A program made the translations under genes and the position numbers. From Pseudomonadaceae bacterium SI-3 (GTDB taxonomy: Bacteria; Pseudomonadota; Gammaproteobacteria; Pseudomonadales; Pseudomonadaceae): a DNA stretch of 64,000 bases. Shown in pieces: positions 37,080 to 46,719 of the stretch (positions within the stretch are counted from its first letter, which is position 1; the number at the start of each line of letters is the position of its first letter). The DNA lies in NCBI GenBank assembly GCA_004010935.1, contig CP026511.1, positions 3,968,001 through 4,032,000 of the forward strand, given 5' to 3'. The notes below the pieces were generated by a model. It saw nothing but the letters and a program-made list of their open reading frames with translations. It did not search any database and was not told the DNA's origin.

Positions 37080-38405
37080 TCAGCGCTTTTTGGTCGGCTT
37101 CGTTCCGCCCAGGCTCGGCACCTTGCGGATCGGCTTGGCGTTGGGTTTCTCGCTCTCATCGAACCAGTTGCCCAGATGAACACGGCCTTTGCCAGCCGAC
37201 TCTTTAGGCTTCTTCGGCTTTTTCGGTTTCTTGATGATCTGCCCGCCCGGCTGGGTGGTCGGCACCCGATGATCCGGGACGAAACCCGGCTCGTCGTGGC
37301 GCGGCAGAACTTGCTGAATCAGCGTCTCGATGGCAGCAAGTTGATCGACCTCATCGGCGGCGACCAGCGACACGGCCTCGCCCGTTGCGCCCGCCCGCCC
37401 GGTTCGGCCGATACGGTGCACATAGTCCTCGGCAACAGTAGGCAGATCGAAATTGACCACCTGTGGCAGGTCATGGATATCCAGGCCTCGCGCGGCCACA
37501 TCCGTGGCCACCAGCACCTGCACCTCGCCCGCTTTGAAACGTTCCAGCGCGCGCAACCGCGACGCCTGCGGCTTGTCGCCGTGGATCGCGTCGCTGCTGA
37601 CGCCCTGCGCCTGCAACTCATCCACCAGCTGGTCGACGCCCTTGCGCGTCTTGACGAATACCAGCACCTGCCCCCAGCGCTTTTCCGCCAGCAGATGCAG
37701 AAACAACTCGGACTTGCGCTTCTTGTCCACCGGCACCAGCCACTGCTTCACGGTTTTCGCCGCAGCATTGCGCGGGCTAACCTCGATGGACAGAGGATCG
37801 CGCAGCAGCTCCTGCGCCATCTGCCGAATCGGGTCGGAGAAGGTCGCAGAAAACAGCAAGGTCTGGCGCTTTTTCGGCAGTGCGCTGAACAGAGCATCGA
37901 GTTCTTCGGAAAAGCCGAGGTCGAGCATGCGGTCGGCCTCGTCCAGCACCAGCGCCTGCACCTGGCTGAACTTCACCGCGTTCTGTCGATACAGATCCAG
38001 CAACCGCCCGGGTGTGGCGACCAGCACGTCGATGCCTTTGCGCAGCGCCATCATCTGCGGATTGATGCTGACGCCGCCGTAGACCGCATAGGTGCGCAGC
38101 GGCAGGTCCTGGCCGTAGGTTCTGAAGCTCTCGTGCACCTGCTCGGCCAGCTCACGGGTCGGTACCAGCACCAGCGCGCGAATGGAATTGCTCGCCACTT
38201 GCGGCCCTTCGTGCAGCAGGCGCTGCAACAGCGGCAAGGCGAAACCCGCAGTCTTGCCGGTGCCGGTCTGCGCGGCGGCCATCAGGTCGCGGCCCTTGAG
38301 CACAGCCGGAATCGCCTTGGCCTGGACCGGCGTCGGCTGGGTGTATTCAAGCGATTCGAGGGTGCGTAGCAGCTGATCGATCAGGCCCAAAGAGGCGAAG
38401 GTCAT
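37080..38405 (-). CDS. rhlE: DEAD-box RNA helicase RhlE
   Basis: A 441-residue ATP-dependent RNA helicase. All motifs are visible: Q-motif YTQPTPVQ, motif I AQTGTGKT, VLDEADRMLD (DEAD), SAT, and the helicase C HRIGRTGRAG. The tail after ~380 is basic (KKPKKPKKPKES, ending PTKKR), as in RhlE, and would bind RNA in ribosome assembly or mRNA decay. Monocistronic; the IS110 element lies just upstream. Confidence 0.94.
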   Translation of the reverse strand: MTFASLGLIDQLLRTLESLEYTQPTPVQAKAIPAVLKGRDLMAAAQTGTGKTAGFALPLLQRLLHEGPQVASNSIRALVLVPTRELAEQVHESFRTYGQDLPLRTYAVYGGVSINPQMMALRKGIDVLVATPGRLLDLYRQNAVKFSQVQALVLDEADRMLDLGFSEELDALFSALPKKRQTLLFSATFSDPIRQMAQELLRDPLSIEVSPRNAAAKTVKQWLVPVDKKRKSELFLHLLAEKRWGQVLVFVKTRKGVDQLVDELQAQGVSSDAIHGDKPQASRLRALERFKAGEVQVLVATDVAARGLDIHDLPQVVNFDLPTVAEDYVHRIGRTGRAGATGEAVSLVAADEVDQLAAIETLIQQVLPRHDEPGFVPDHRVPTTQPGGQIIKKPKKPKKPKESAGKGRVHLGNWFDESEKPNAKPIRKVPSLGGTKPTKKR

Positions 38406-38439
38406 GACGGTAACCGGAAGGACGAAAACAGGCTGCGCA

Positions 38440-39610
38440 GTTTACTCGAAAGGAAGCTGGAAGCTGAGCGTAGATACCGTCTTCCCCATTACCGAGCAAG
38501 GGCCAGTTGAGGGTCGAAACGCTGGCCCGATTTAAGTACCCCATAGGCGATGTGCAGCAGCTTGCGCATCGCTGCACAGACGATTTGTTTTCCGGATTTT
38601 CCTTTTGCACTCAGACGCTCGCGTAGAGCACTAATGGCCGGGTTGTGTGTGAGCGAGCAGACCGCCGGCATGTAGAGCCCAGCCCTCAAGCGAGACGATC
38701 CTGTGCGGGATATGCGCGTCTGGCCTTTGTAGGAGCCAGACTCCTGAAGGCGGGGGTTCAGCCCGGCATAAGCGGTTATCGCGCGTGAGCTGGCGAAGCG
38801 TAACGGATCGCCCAGCTCAGCCAGCAACAGGGCTGCGGAACGCTCGCCGATGCCATCAATGCTGGTCAGCAGGTCGCGTTTGTTGCGCAGGTCCGGGTCA
38901 TCATCGATGTGGTCTCGGATCGCACGGAGCGTCTCTCCGATCTGCCGCTCGACATGGTGCAGCACTGAGTAGATTGAAGCCTGCACACTAGCGTCGGCCA
39001 GATCCAGGCGGTTGCGTTCCATTTGTTGGATCTCCTGCAGATCCTCCAAGCGCCGCACTAATGCTTTCAAGCGCCGGACGGCGGGAGGCTCAGGCTGCCA
39101 GGCCCGCAGATCGCTCTGGTGCCGCTCGCCATACTCAGCGATGAGTTTGGCGTCGACTTTGTCGGTCTTTACGCGCTGGAGCTGGCTTCGGGCGTAATAG
39201 GCGACCTGTGCAGGATTGAGCACGCAGACCTGATAGCCTTTATCGTGAAACCAGGTCGCGAGCGCTTCATGGTAAGCGCCGGTCGCTTCCATCACGATCC
39301 AGGCTTGGGCATTGGCGTGCTTGAGCAGCCACTGCTGGAGCGCTTCGAAACCGGCCACCTCGTTTGGCAATTTGGCCTTGGTGCGGTACTTGCCATTGGG
39401 TTGCTGGGTGGCGATGTCGAACGTGCGTTTGGCGATATCGATGCCGATGACGCTGGGCATAAGAACTCCTCCTGCTGGTTCAGAAAGATCAACACTTCAC
39501 TCAGCTCTACCTTGCTGATGCGAGCTCTCGCCGGAGGCGGGCTCTGGATACCGTTCGAGCTGTAAGAGTGAGTATGGAAGGCCGCAGCGCTATCTACGTC
39601 GCAGGCTCAA
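38440..39610 (-). mobile_element. IS110-family insertion sequence (limits approximate)
   Basis: Contains a complete IS110-type transposase and ~150 bases of leader that in this family encodes the bridge RNA. IS110 elements lack classical terminal inverted repeats and target duplications, so the ends cannot be fixed by eye. It lies between rhlE and the NYN gene, immediately left of two intergenic palindromes (39614-39640 and 39700-39725), consistent with the family's liking for repetitive hairpin targets. Confidence 0.7.
38489..39460 (-). CDS. IS110-family transposase (DEDD recombinase)
   Basis: A 323-residue transposase. The RuvC-like N-terminal domain holds VIGIDIAKRTFD (Asp8), MEATGAY, and KTDKVDAKLIAEY, giving the DEDD acidic set. 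The C-terminal Tnp20 domain has LLTSIDGIGERSAALLLAELGD and the conserved serine region SRTGSSRLRAGLYMPA. No frame break; probably functional. GGAGGAG-like purines precede the ATG. Confidence 0.94.
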   Translation of the reverse strand: MPSVIGIDIAKRTFDIATQQPNGKYRTKAKLPNEVAGFEALQQWLLKHANAQAWIVMEATGAYHEALATWFHDKGYQVCVLNPAQVAYYARSQLQRVKTDKVDAKLIAEYGERHQSDLRAWQPEPPAVRRLKALVRRLEDLQEIQQMERNRLDLADASVQASIYSVLHHVERQIGETLRAIRDHIDDDPDLRNKRDLLTSIDGIGERSAALLLAELGDPLRFASSRAITAYAGLNPRLQESGSYKGQTRISRTGSSRLRAGLYMPAVCSLTHNPAISALRERLSAKGKSGKQIVCAAMRKLLHIAYGVLKSGQRFDPQLALAR

Positions 39611-39613
39611 AGC

Positions 39614-39727
39614 CTAAGGGTGGATACGGCTTTCTGACCTTCCCCCGATGATCAGTCGGGAACTATCACCCCAACATAGCGTGGTAGTCGAGATACAAGG
39701 GTGGATGTCGCTTTCTACATCCACCGG
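39614..39727. repeat. Two intergenic palindromes beside the IS110 element
   Basis: The second copy has GTGGATGT (39701-39708) and ACATCCAC (39717-39724) around an 8-base loop. The first (39614-39640) keeps the left arm AAGGGTGGATA and the loop text GGCTTTCT but has a decayed right arm. They belong to the palindrome family also found at 51.6, 55.6 and 63.6 kb. Confidence 0.7.
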
Positions 39728-39785
39728 TGGCCGCCGAATGGCAGCATGCCGCACCGGCAGACCCAGGAGTGACGGGGCGACAGCG

Positions 39786-40259
39786 CTATCGCAGCAGGAG
39801 CTTGCCTTCGATGGGCACGTAACGCGACGCCGCGCGAATCAGCGAGTTGGCTGTCAGGCCCGGCGCACCATAGGCCGTCGCCTCGGCGCCGCCAGCGCGC
39901 ACCCGGTCAAGCAGCAGATCGAAGTCGCCATCTCCCGACGCCAGTACCACTTCGTCGACCTGCCCCACCACGTCCAGCACGTCGATGGTGATTCCAACAT
40001 CCCAGTCGCCCTTGGCCGAGCCGTCGCTGCGTTGGATATACGGTTTTAGCTTCACCGTGAAGCCGAGGTTGCGCAGGATCTGCTGGAACTGCTGCTGCTT
40101 GGCATCGCCCCGATCGATGGCATAGGCATAGGCCTCCACGATCTCGCCGCGCTCACTGACGTCGGCCCACAACGCCGCGTAGTTGAAATGGCAGCCGTGG
40201 GCCTGGCGCACCGTGTAGTAAAGGTTCTGCACATCAGCAAACAGGGCGATCTTCTTCAC
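39786..40259 (-). CDS. NYN-domain protein (LabA/DUF88-like)
   Basis: A 157-residue PIN/NYN-fold protein. It opens KKIALFADVQNLYYTV, where the first Asp is a catalytic residue, and has KGDWDVGITIDVLD and VVLASGDGDFDLLLDRV with the later conserved acidic residues. NYN proteins are predicted metal-dependent RNases or nucleotide-processing enzymes. Single gene, next to the IS element, with no operon partner. Confidence 0.88.
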   Translation of the reverse strand: MKKIALFADVQNLYYTVRQAHGCHFNYAALWADVSERGEIVEAYAYAIDRGDAKQQQFQQILRNLGFTVKLKPYIQRSDGSAKGDWDVGITIDVLDVVGQVDEVVLASGDGDFDLLLDRVRAGGAEATAYGAPGLTANSLIRAASRYVPIEGKLLLR

Positions 40260-40543
40260 GCGGTAACCCGAGCGGAGGAATGGCCAGCCAGTATGGACTG
40301 CGATAGCGCGGCTGTCGCCGGCCAGTCGTTTGGGCTCATCAGGCCATTGAAACTACGTTGGCAATGCTTCGTAAAAAACAGCCTGGATCGCCAGCCGGTC
40401 AAATGATTTAGAACACTACCTCTGCGTCTTCGGCTGCTTTGACCCGCGATGGTCGTTGCACCTCGTCTTGCCCGCCTCGCCTACTTTTTCCAACGGCCTG
40501 CTAAAGTGCGCGCCTGGTTTTTCCCACGAGTTGCCGCCCTGCG

Positions 40544-41218
40544 ATGAATGTCCTGTCCATCCTCCGTGACGCCTGGTTCTTCTACTCGCGCAATTTGCTG
40601 TCCATTGCACGCCTCTGCCTGCCGCTGATTCTGCTGGAGAGCCTCGCCCGCCTGGCCATCGACCATCTGTTCGGCAAAGGTGCCATGCCGGCACAGGAGC
40701 TGCTGATCGGACTCGTCTTCTACCCGCTGTATATCGCCGCTTTGATCCTGTTCCTCGATGCGCGCAGCCGCGGTCATGCACCGCCGCTGCGCGAGGTGAT
40801 GAGGCGTGCATTGCCGCTGTGGCCGTCGATGGCGGTACTGGCCGGGCTAGGCACCTTGCTGATCATGCTCGGCGCCTCGCTGTTCGTGCTGCCGGGCCTG
40901 TGGATCATGGTCAAGATCGCCTTTGCGGAATACCTGTTGGTGATGCGCGGCTTGAGTCCGCTGGCGGCATTGAAGGAAAGCTTCCTGCAGACCCGTGGTC
41001 ATTTTCTGCTGATTCTCGGCTGCATCCTCGTCGTGCTGGTGCCGCTGTGGCTTCTGGAAGCCTGGGTGGCCGCACAGTTCTGGGCGGGTGAGACAGCGCC
41101 TGGAGCGCTCGCCGTGGTGGTCGACAGTGTGGTCGGGCTGGTGCAGCTATTGGCGACGGTGGTGCTGTTCCGCTGCTTCATGCTTTGCAGCGAACCGGGC
41201 GGCGATCAGAAGCAATAA
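40544..41218 (+). CDS. YciC-family membrane protein
   Basis: A 224-residue inner-membrane protein with about five to six hydrophobic helices. The pattern (LRDAWFFYSRNLLSIARLCLP at the start, ALPLWPSMAVLAGLGTLLIMLGASLFVLPGLWIMVKIAFAEYLLV in the middle) matches the UPF0259/YciC family, whose function is not settled. Monocistronic. Confidence 0.82.
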   Translation: MNVLSILRDAWFFYSRNLLSIARLCLPLILLESLARLAIDHLFGKGAMPAQELLIGLVFYPLYIAALILFLDARSRGHAPPLREVMRRALPLWPSMAVLAGLGTLLIMLGASLFVLPGLWIMVKIAFAEYLLVMRGLSPLAALKESFLQTRGHFLLILGCILVVLVPLWLLEAWVAAQFWAGETAPGALAVVVDSVVGLVQLLATVVLFRCFMLCSEPGGDQKQ

Positions 41219-41292
41219 CGTTGATCGGCAAGGCGGCAGACCGCGATTTGACGAGCTAGGCTTGGTCTCCACACGTCAAGGAGGCCGCACCG

Positions 41293-41727
41293 ATGACCGA
41301 CCAGAACCCCAGCATCCTGTCCCACGTATCCCTCGGCAGCAATCGCTTCGATGAAGCCGCTGCCTTCTACGATCAGACCCTCAGCACGCTCGGGTGTAAG
41401 CGCATCATGGCCCATCCGGGTGCGATCGCCTGGGGGCGTGAATACCCTGAGTTCTGGCTGCAAACGCCGATCGACGGCCAACCAGCCAGCATCGGGAACG
41501 GCACCCATATCGGTTTCTTCGCAGCGGACAAGGCCTCGGTCGATGCGTTTCATCGCGCCGCGCTGGCTGCCGGCGCCACGGATGAAGGCGCACCCGGCCC
41601 GCGTGAAGAATATGGCGAGCCCTACTACGGCTGCTTCGTGCGCGACCTGGACGGTCACAAGATCGAGGCCGCCTATTGGGACATGAAGCTGGCTCAAGAA
41701 CTCTACGGCGACGCACCGACCGCCTAG
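41293..41727 (+). CDS. VOC-family (glyoxalase-like) protein
   Basis: A 144-residue single VOC module. It begins LSHVSLGSNRFDEAAAFYDQTL and has GTHIGFFAADKASVDAFH and a final DLDGHKIEAAYWD; His12, Glu and His positions could bind a divalent metal. These proteins include glyoxalases, isomerases and resistance proteins; the substrate is unknown. Its stop codon overlaps that of the convergent SDR gene by 4 bases. Confidence 0.86.
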   Translation: MTDQNPSILSHVSLGSNRFDEAAAFYDQTLSTLGCKRIMAHPGAIAWGREYPEFWLQTPIDGQPASIGNGTHIGFFAADKASVDAFHRAALAAGATDEGAPGPREEYGEPYYGCFVRDLDGHKIEAAYWDMKLAQELYGDAPTA

Positions 41728-42566
41728 CCCGCGCCGGATGAAGTCCGAGCACCGGCCAGCCGCGGCAACAGCAGGTGCTCGAAGGCGCGCGGGAAGCAGC
41801 GCGCCACCAGCCGAGCCCGCCAGTCGAGGTTCGACAGCACCAGCAACCGTCGCCGCTTCAACGCGCCTTGATAGATGGATTCCGCCACGTCCTGCGGCGA
41901 CGCCACGCGGCCCACCGCCAAAACCGGCTGTGGCGCGGTAGAGCCATCGCCAATCAACACGTTCTTGCGCAGGTCCGTCGCGGTGTACCCCGGACACACC
42001 AGCATCACGTTGACACCGGTATCGGTCAGCTCGCTGCGTAGGGTTTCGAACAAACCATGCAGCGCATGTTTGCTGGCGTTGTAGGCGCCGCGGTCTGGCA
42101 CCGGCGCGTATTGCGAGAGTGAACTGAGCACGATGATCTGTCCTTCACGGGCGACCAGGCTCGGCATGGCCGCCTGGGTGCAATGCAGAGCGCCGTAAAA
42201 GTTGACCGCCATGATCCGTTCGAACACCGCCAGGCTGGTGTCGGCGACCCGGCTGCGATGAGTAATACCCGCATTGTTGATCAGCACGTCGATACCACCG
42301 AAGCGCTCCACCACCAGCGCAATGGCCTGCTGCACCGCCGCCGCATCCGACACATCGCAGCGCAGCCCTAGCGCATCGGCGTTGTGATGGTCTGTAAGGT
42401 GCTGGACCAGCCCGTCAATGGCGTTCTGATCGAGGTCGAAGATCACGACCCTGGCGCCGGCCTGGGCCATCCGCTCGGCCAGCGCACGGCCGATCCCGGC
42501 ACAGCCACCGGTGATCAACACCACTTTGCGATCGAACACCTTGCTGGTGAATACCTTGCGATACAT
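41724..42566 (-). CDS. SDR-family oxidoreductase
   Basis: A 280-residue short-chain dehydrogenase. Gly motif TGGCAGIGRA, NNAG motif, Ser (SSLSQY) and catalytic YNASK are all present. The C-terminal ~30 residues are basic and partly amphipathic (WRARLVARCFPRAFEHLLLPRL), which may attach it to membranes. ATG 42566 is chosen because GGAGAGG lies 5 bases upstream; other in-frame starts are 4-22 codons earlier. Substrate unknown. Confidence 0.86.
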   Translation of the reverse strand: MYRKVFTSKVFDRKVVLITGGCAGIGRALAERMAQAGARVVIFDLDQNAIDGLVQHLTDHHNADALGLRCDVSDAAAVQQAIALVVERFGGIDVLINNAGITHRSRVADTSLAVFERIMAVNFYGALHCTQAAMPSLVAREGQIIVLSSLSQYAPVPDRGAYNASKHALHGLFETLRSELTDTGVNVMLVCPGYTATDLRKNVLIGDGSTAPQPVLAVGRVASPQDVAESIYQGALKRRRLLVLSNLDWRARLVARCFPRAFEHLLLPRLAGARTSSGAG

Positions 42567-42766
42567 AGACCTCTCCATCGAGTCATCCGGGTAACCGCTC
42601 CCGATAGGCACGGTACGCTCTAGCCTCAGCATAGCCAGCCTTTTCTATCTGCTGGCGGCATGGTCGCGGCGCCGGCGTGTCGGCGATCAAGTGTCCATTC
42701 TGGACAGCCGGGCGCGTGGCGCCCATGCTTTGCCTACGCGCGAACCACAAGGGGCAGTGAATTACC

Positions 42767-43504
42767 TTGAAGCGATTATTCTGGATACCGATTGCAGCGG
42801 CTCTGGCGGGGCCCTGCGTTGCCTCGTCCGAGGCGCCGAGAACCCTGACCGTCGGTTACTACGATTTTCCCCCAGCCATCTACAGCGATGCCCAAGGGCG
42901 CCCCAACGGCCCCCTGGTCGATCTCACTCGGCGCGTACTCGCCCACGCAGGTTTTCAGGCGCAATTCCGCGGTCTGCCGAGTGCGCGGTTGTACGCGGCC
43001 CTGCAGAACGGCACTGTCGATATCTGGCCCGGCGCGCCGGGCAAACCTGAGCTGCAAGCCGACACGCTGGAGGGCCGGGAAACCCTCGCCCAAATCAGCC
43101 TCAACCTCTATCACCGGCCCGACACCCCACGCCCGACCATGCCCAGCAGCCTGCGCAAACGCGGCGTCATCATCATTGGCGGCTACAACTACTGGCCACA
43201 GGTGAACCAGATGCTGCACGACCCGCAGCTGCAGATTCGCCTACACCGGACGGCCACCCATACCTCAGCATTGGAGATGTTGAAACACCGCCGTGCGGAC
43301 TACCTGCTCGACTACGAGGTTCCGGTGAGCCAGGCCCTGAATCGCCTCGGCATGGAGGCGCTTCCGCATGTGGAGCTGCATAAGGTCGCCATTCGCTTCA
43401 TCGTGTCCCGCCACACTGAAGACAGCCAGGCGGTCGTCGATTCGTTGGACCGAGCCTATGCCGAGATGGCCGCGGCCGGAGAAGACCTGAGTTTGCCTGA
43501 GTAG
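42767..43504 (+). CDS. Periplasmic amino-acid-type binding protein
   Basis: A 245-residue family-3 solute-binding protein (HisJ/ABC type or sensor-like). A signal peptide spans residues 1-20 (ends CVASS). The mature protein starts TLTVGYYDFPPAIYSDAQGRPNGPLVDLTRRV, typical of this fold. No ABC permease or kinase is adjacent, so it may be an orphan binding protein. TTG 42767 is the only start giving the signal peptide. Confidence 0.78.
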   Translation: MKRLFWIPIAAALAGPCVASSEAPRTLTVGYYDFPPAIYSDAQGRPNGPLVDLTRRVLAHAGFQAQFRGLPSARLYAALQNGTVDIWPGAPGKPELQADTLEGRETLAQISLNLYHRPDTPRPTMPSSLRKRGVIIIGGYNYWPQVNQMLHDPQLQIRLHRTATHTSALEMLKHRRADYLLDYEVPVSQALNRLGMEALPHVELHKVAIRFIVSRHTEDSQAVVDSLDRAYAEMAAAGEDLSLPE

Positions 43505-43593
43505 CCGCACGCGCATATGGGTGCTGACAGGCCTCAGAGATGATCAGCCTAGGTGCGCCCTCCTTGTGAAAGGGGCGGCTTGCAGCCGTGCCC

Positions 43594-46125
43594 TCAGGTG
43601 CCGCGCGGCTTGGCGCGCGCGGTGGGCTCTGCTACCAGCGGGTCATCGGGCCAATAATGTTTCGGATATCGGCCTTTCAGGTCTTTCTTCACTTCCAGGT
43701 AGGTGTTGGCCCAGAAACTGGCCAAGTCCTGGGTCACTTGCACCGGTCGGCGCGCGGGTGACAGCAGATGCAGCTTCACCACCTGCCGGCCACCGGCGAT
43801 GCGTGGCGTATCGGCCAGCCCGAACAGCTCCTGCAGGCGCACCGCCAGTACCGGCGGTGATTCGTTGTAGTCGAGCCGCACCCGCGACCCCGAAGGCACG
43901 GCGATGGTGACCGGTGCCAGTTCGTCGAGGCGCTGGGGTAATGGCCAGGGCAACAGGGTCGCTAGCATGCTTTGCAGATCAAGCTGGGCGAAGTGAGCCA
44001 ACCGCGACACCTTGCCCAGATAGGGCAATAGCCAGTCCTCCAGCCGAGCCAACAACGCATCATCGCTGACATCAGGCCACTCGCTGGTATCGCCAGTGGC
44101 CTGATCGAGCGCTCTGAGCAGGCTGATACGCGCCTGCCACTGGCGCAGCTCCGGGGTCCAGGGCAGCAGCTCCAGTCCCTTGCGGCGCACCAGCCCAAGC
44201 AGCGCACAACCTCGCGCGTCGTCATCCAACCCCGGCAAGGGCTCGCGGCTGAGTATCAGCTCACCGACCCGCCGCTGCCGCTCGGCTCGCAGCACGCCTT
44301 CACGTTCATCCCATTCCAGCTCGTCGCGTTGGCTGACCTGCTCAGCCAGTTCCTCATCGAACAAGCTTGGGTCCAACGCAGCGGCGCGGTAGATGCGTTC
44401 CTCGCGCTGGCCCTGGCGGCTGCCCAGTTCGGCAATCACCAGCCAGGGTTCTTTCATCAAGGCATCCGGTTCGCCGAATACTGCGGCGCGACCGTTGGCC
44501 AAGCGGTATTCGCCACCGCCGTCACGTCGCTGACGAGCGATCCGGTCCGGATAGGCGAACGCCAGCAGCGCGCCCACCCAGCGGTGGTCGGTGGGGTCCG
44601 TCGGCGCCGCGCTCGAAGAGCCGCGCAGCAAACCACGAAACTGGCGAGACAGCTGCCGCACTCGCTGCGCACCGGCATGCCGGCCGGCGCTGCCGTCGAG
44701 CAACCCGAGACGCGTGGAGATATCCGCTCCGCCGCCGCGCTGGCCGCCGGATTGAATGTCCCGCTCGACCAGAAGCGCGGCAAGATCTGCGGCCAGGGGC
44801 GCGAGCCCCAGCGCCTGGCCGCGCAACAAGAGATGGGCGATACGCGGGTGCGCGGGCAACTCGGCCATGGCCTGGCCGTGAGCGGTCAATTGCCAACCGC
44901 CACGGGCGTTGCGGCTGAGCGCGCCGAGGCGCTGCAGCAGGTCCTGTGCCTGGGCGTATGCCGCAGCAGGAGGCTTGTCCAGCCAAGCCAGTTCGTCCGG
45001 CTCGACGCCCCAGCGCGCCAGCTGCAAGGCCACACCGGCGAGATCGGCCTGGAGGATTTCCGCGTCGCCATAGGCCGCCAGCTGCGCGTGCTGATCTTCC
45101 GACCACAGCCGATAGCACGCGCCGGGCTCCAATCGCCCCGCACGGCCAGCCCGCTGGGTGGCCGAGGCACGGGAGATGCGCCGGGTTTCCAGCCGGGTCA
45201 TACCGCTGCCCGGGTCGAACCGCGGCACCCGCGCCAACCCGGCATCGACCACCACGCGCACGCCTTCGATGGTCAGGCTGGTCTCGGCGATGTTGGTCGC
45301 CAGCACCACCTTGCGCTTGCCGGCCGGCGCCGGTTCGATGGCTGCGCGCTGGGCAGCCAGCTCCAGTTCGCCGTGCAGCGGGCAGAGCATCACTTCGCCC
45401 CGATCCGCCAGCTGCTCGGCCAGCATCTCGTTCACTCGGCGAATCTCGGCCTGCCCAGGCAGAAACACCAGCACGCTGCCGGTTTCCTCCCCGAGCGCCT
45501 GCAACACCGTCTGAACCACCCGCGGCTCGATGCGCTCGCCCGCCTGAAATGGCCGGCCCCAACGCTGCGCAACCGGGTACATGCGCCCTTCGCTACGCAC
45601 CACCGGCGCGTCATCCAACAGGCTCGACAGACGGGCCCCTTCAAGGGTGGCGGACATAAGCAGCAGCTTGAGCGGCTCATCGCGCAGCAGCACGCGAGCG
45701 TTCAGGGTCAGCGCCAGGGCCAGATCGGCATCCAGGCTGCGCTCGTGGAACTCGTCGAAGATCACCAGCCCGACACCTTCAAGCGTCGGATCATCCTGCA
45801 AGCGGCGCGCAAGGATGCCTTCGGTCACCACTTCGATACGGGTGTTCGGCCCAACCTTGCTTTCGAGCCGGATCCGATAGCCCACGGTATCGCCGACCTT
45901 CTCGCCCAGCTCGCTGGCCAGTCGCTCGGCCGCCGCGCGGGCAGCGAGGCGGCGTGGTTCGAGCATCAGGATCGATTGCCCGGCGAGCCACGGCTCATCC
46001 AGCAACGCCAGCGGCACACGGGTGGTCTTGCCGGCACCGGGCGGTGCTTCGAGCACCGCTTCATCACGGGTTAGCAGGGCCTGGCGCAGCGCCGGCAAGG
46101 CTTCATCGATGGGCAGGGCAATCAT
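43594..46125 (-). CDS. hrpB: ATP-dependent helicase HrpB
   Basis: An 843-residue DEAH-type helicase, the normal length. Motif I is PPGAGKTTRVPLALL, motif II DEFHERSL, motif III SATLEG, motif VI QRAGRAGR. HA2 and OB-fold regions and the HrpB-specific C-terminal domain (ARRPVQVTQDLASFWANTYLEVKKDLKGRYPKHYWPDDPL) follow. HrpB function in bacteria is little known. GGAG lies upstream of the ATG. Single gene. Confidence 0.96.
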   Translation of the reverse strand: MIALPIDEALPALRQALLTRDEAVLEAPPGAGKTTRVPLALLDEPWLAGQSILMLEPRRLAARAAAERLASELGEKVGDTVGYRIRLESKVGPNTRIEVVTEGILARRLQDDPTLEGVGLVIFDEFHERSLDADLALALTLNARVLLRDEPLKLLLMSATLEGARLSSLLDDAPVVRSEGRMYPVAQRWGRPFQAGERIEPRVVQTVLQALGEETGSVLVFLPGQAEIRRVNEMLAEQLADRGEVMLCPLHGELELAAQRAAIEPAPAGKRKVVLATNIAETSLTIEGVRVVVDAGLARVPRFDPGSGMTRLETRRISRASATQRAGRAGRLEPGACYRLWSEDQHAQLAAYGDAEILQADLAGVALQLARWGVEPDELAWLDKPPAAAYAQAQDLLQRLGALSRNARGGWQLTAHGQAMAELPAHPRIAHLLLRGQALGLAPLAADLAALLVERDIQSGGQRGGGADISTRLGLLDGSAGRHAGAQRVRQLSRQFRGLLRGSSSAAPTDPTDHRWVGALLAFAYPDRIARQRRDGGGEYRLANGRAAVFGEPDALMKEPWLVIAELGSRQGQREERIYRAAALDPSLFDEELAEQVSQRDELEWDEREGVLRAERQRRVGELILSREPLPGLDDDARGCALLGLVRRKGLELLPWTPELRQWQARISLLRALDQATGDTSEWPDVSDDALLARLEDWLLPYLGKVSRLAHFAQLDLQSMLATLLPWPLPQRLDELAPVTIAVPSGSRVRLDYNESPPVLAVRLQELFGLADTPRIAGGRQVVKLHLLSPARRPVQVTQDLASFWANTYLEVKKDLKGRYPKHYWPDDPLVAEPTARAKPRGT

Positions 46126-46302
46126 GGAGACTCCGTTTTCTGGGCCGCGATTATAGCGAGCACGGGCCTCGGCGCAGCGGCAAACAGCGTTATGCCCCAG
46201 GTGAAGTCACGATGCCGAACAGAGCGGGCAGCGGGAGTGTCTGATATCGAGAAAACATCACGCAGCCCTTGTATAGTTGCGCCACTTTTCCCGGAGGTCC
46301 TT

Positions 46303-46719
46303 ATGCGTACTCGTTCCCGTGTCATCGGCGGCGTGCTGGCCGTCTCCCTGTTCACCCAGCTGACCGCCTGCGGCACGCTGTTCTACCCCGACCGCCGTGG
46401 CCAGATCGATGGCAAGATCGACCCGGCAATCGCAGTAGCCAATGCCGTCGGCCTGCTCTTCTATCTCATTCCTGGCTTGATCGCCTTTGGTATCGACTTC
46501 GCCACCGGCGCGATCTATCTGCCTGACAGCAACTACTCCATGGCCCCGGAAAAACTGCAGGAAGCCATTGGCGCGGACGGCGTCATCGATCAGGCCAAGC
46601 TCAAGGCCATCATCGAAACTGAAACCGGCCGTAGCTTGCCGCTGGATGACCCGCGTCTCATCCAACACAACGGCAGCGTCGAGCAGCTGGCCGCCTTCGG
46701 ACTGCGTCCGGCCGCCTGA
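46303..46719 (+). CDS. Small lipoprotein
   Basis: A 138-residue predicted lipoprotein with lipobox LTAC near residue 23 (LFTQLTACGTLFYP). One hydrophobic helix (about 45-68: AIAVANAVGLLFYLIPGLIAFGI) follows, then a small soluble domain. Pseudomonas relatives are sometimes mislabelled polyribonucleotide nucleotidyltransferase; nothing here supports that. ATG 46303 has GGAGG. It overlaps fieF by one base (TGATG). Confidence 0.75.
   Translation: MRTRSRVIGGVLAVSLFTQLTACGTLFYPDRRGQIDGKIDPAIAVANAVGLLFYLIPGLIAFGIDFATGAIYLPDSNYSMAPEKLQEAIGADGVIDQAKLKAIIETETGRSLPLDDPRLIQHNGSVEQLAAFGLRPAA

Noticed and set aside
38460..39660. Exact IS110 ends from the shared GATAC words on both sides
   Set aside because: GATAC occurs on each side but also within the flanking palindromes; without an empty site the ends cannot be fixed.
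44329..46074. 581-codon open frame antisense to hrpB
   Set aside because: Shadow frame; the minus strand encodes complete helicase motifs.
46303..46719. Annotation as polyribonucleotide nucleotidyltransferase
   Set aside because: The protein is a small lipoprotein with one helix; no PNPase domain is present.
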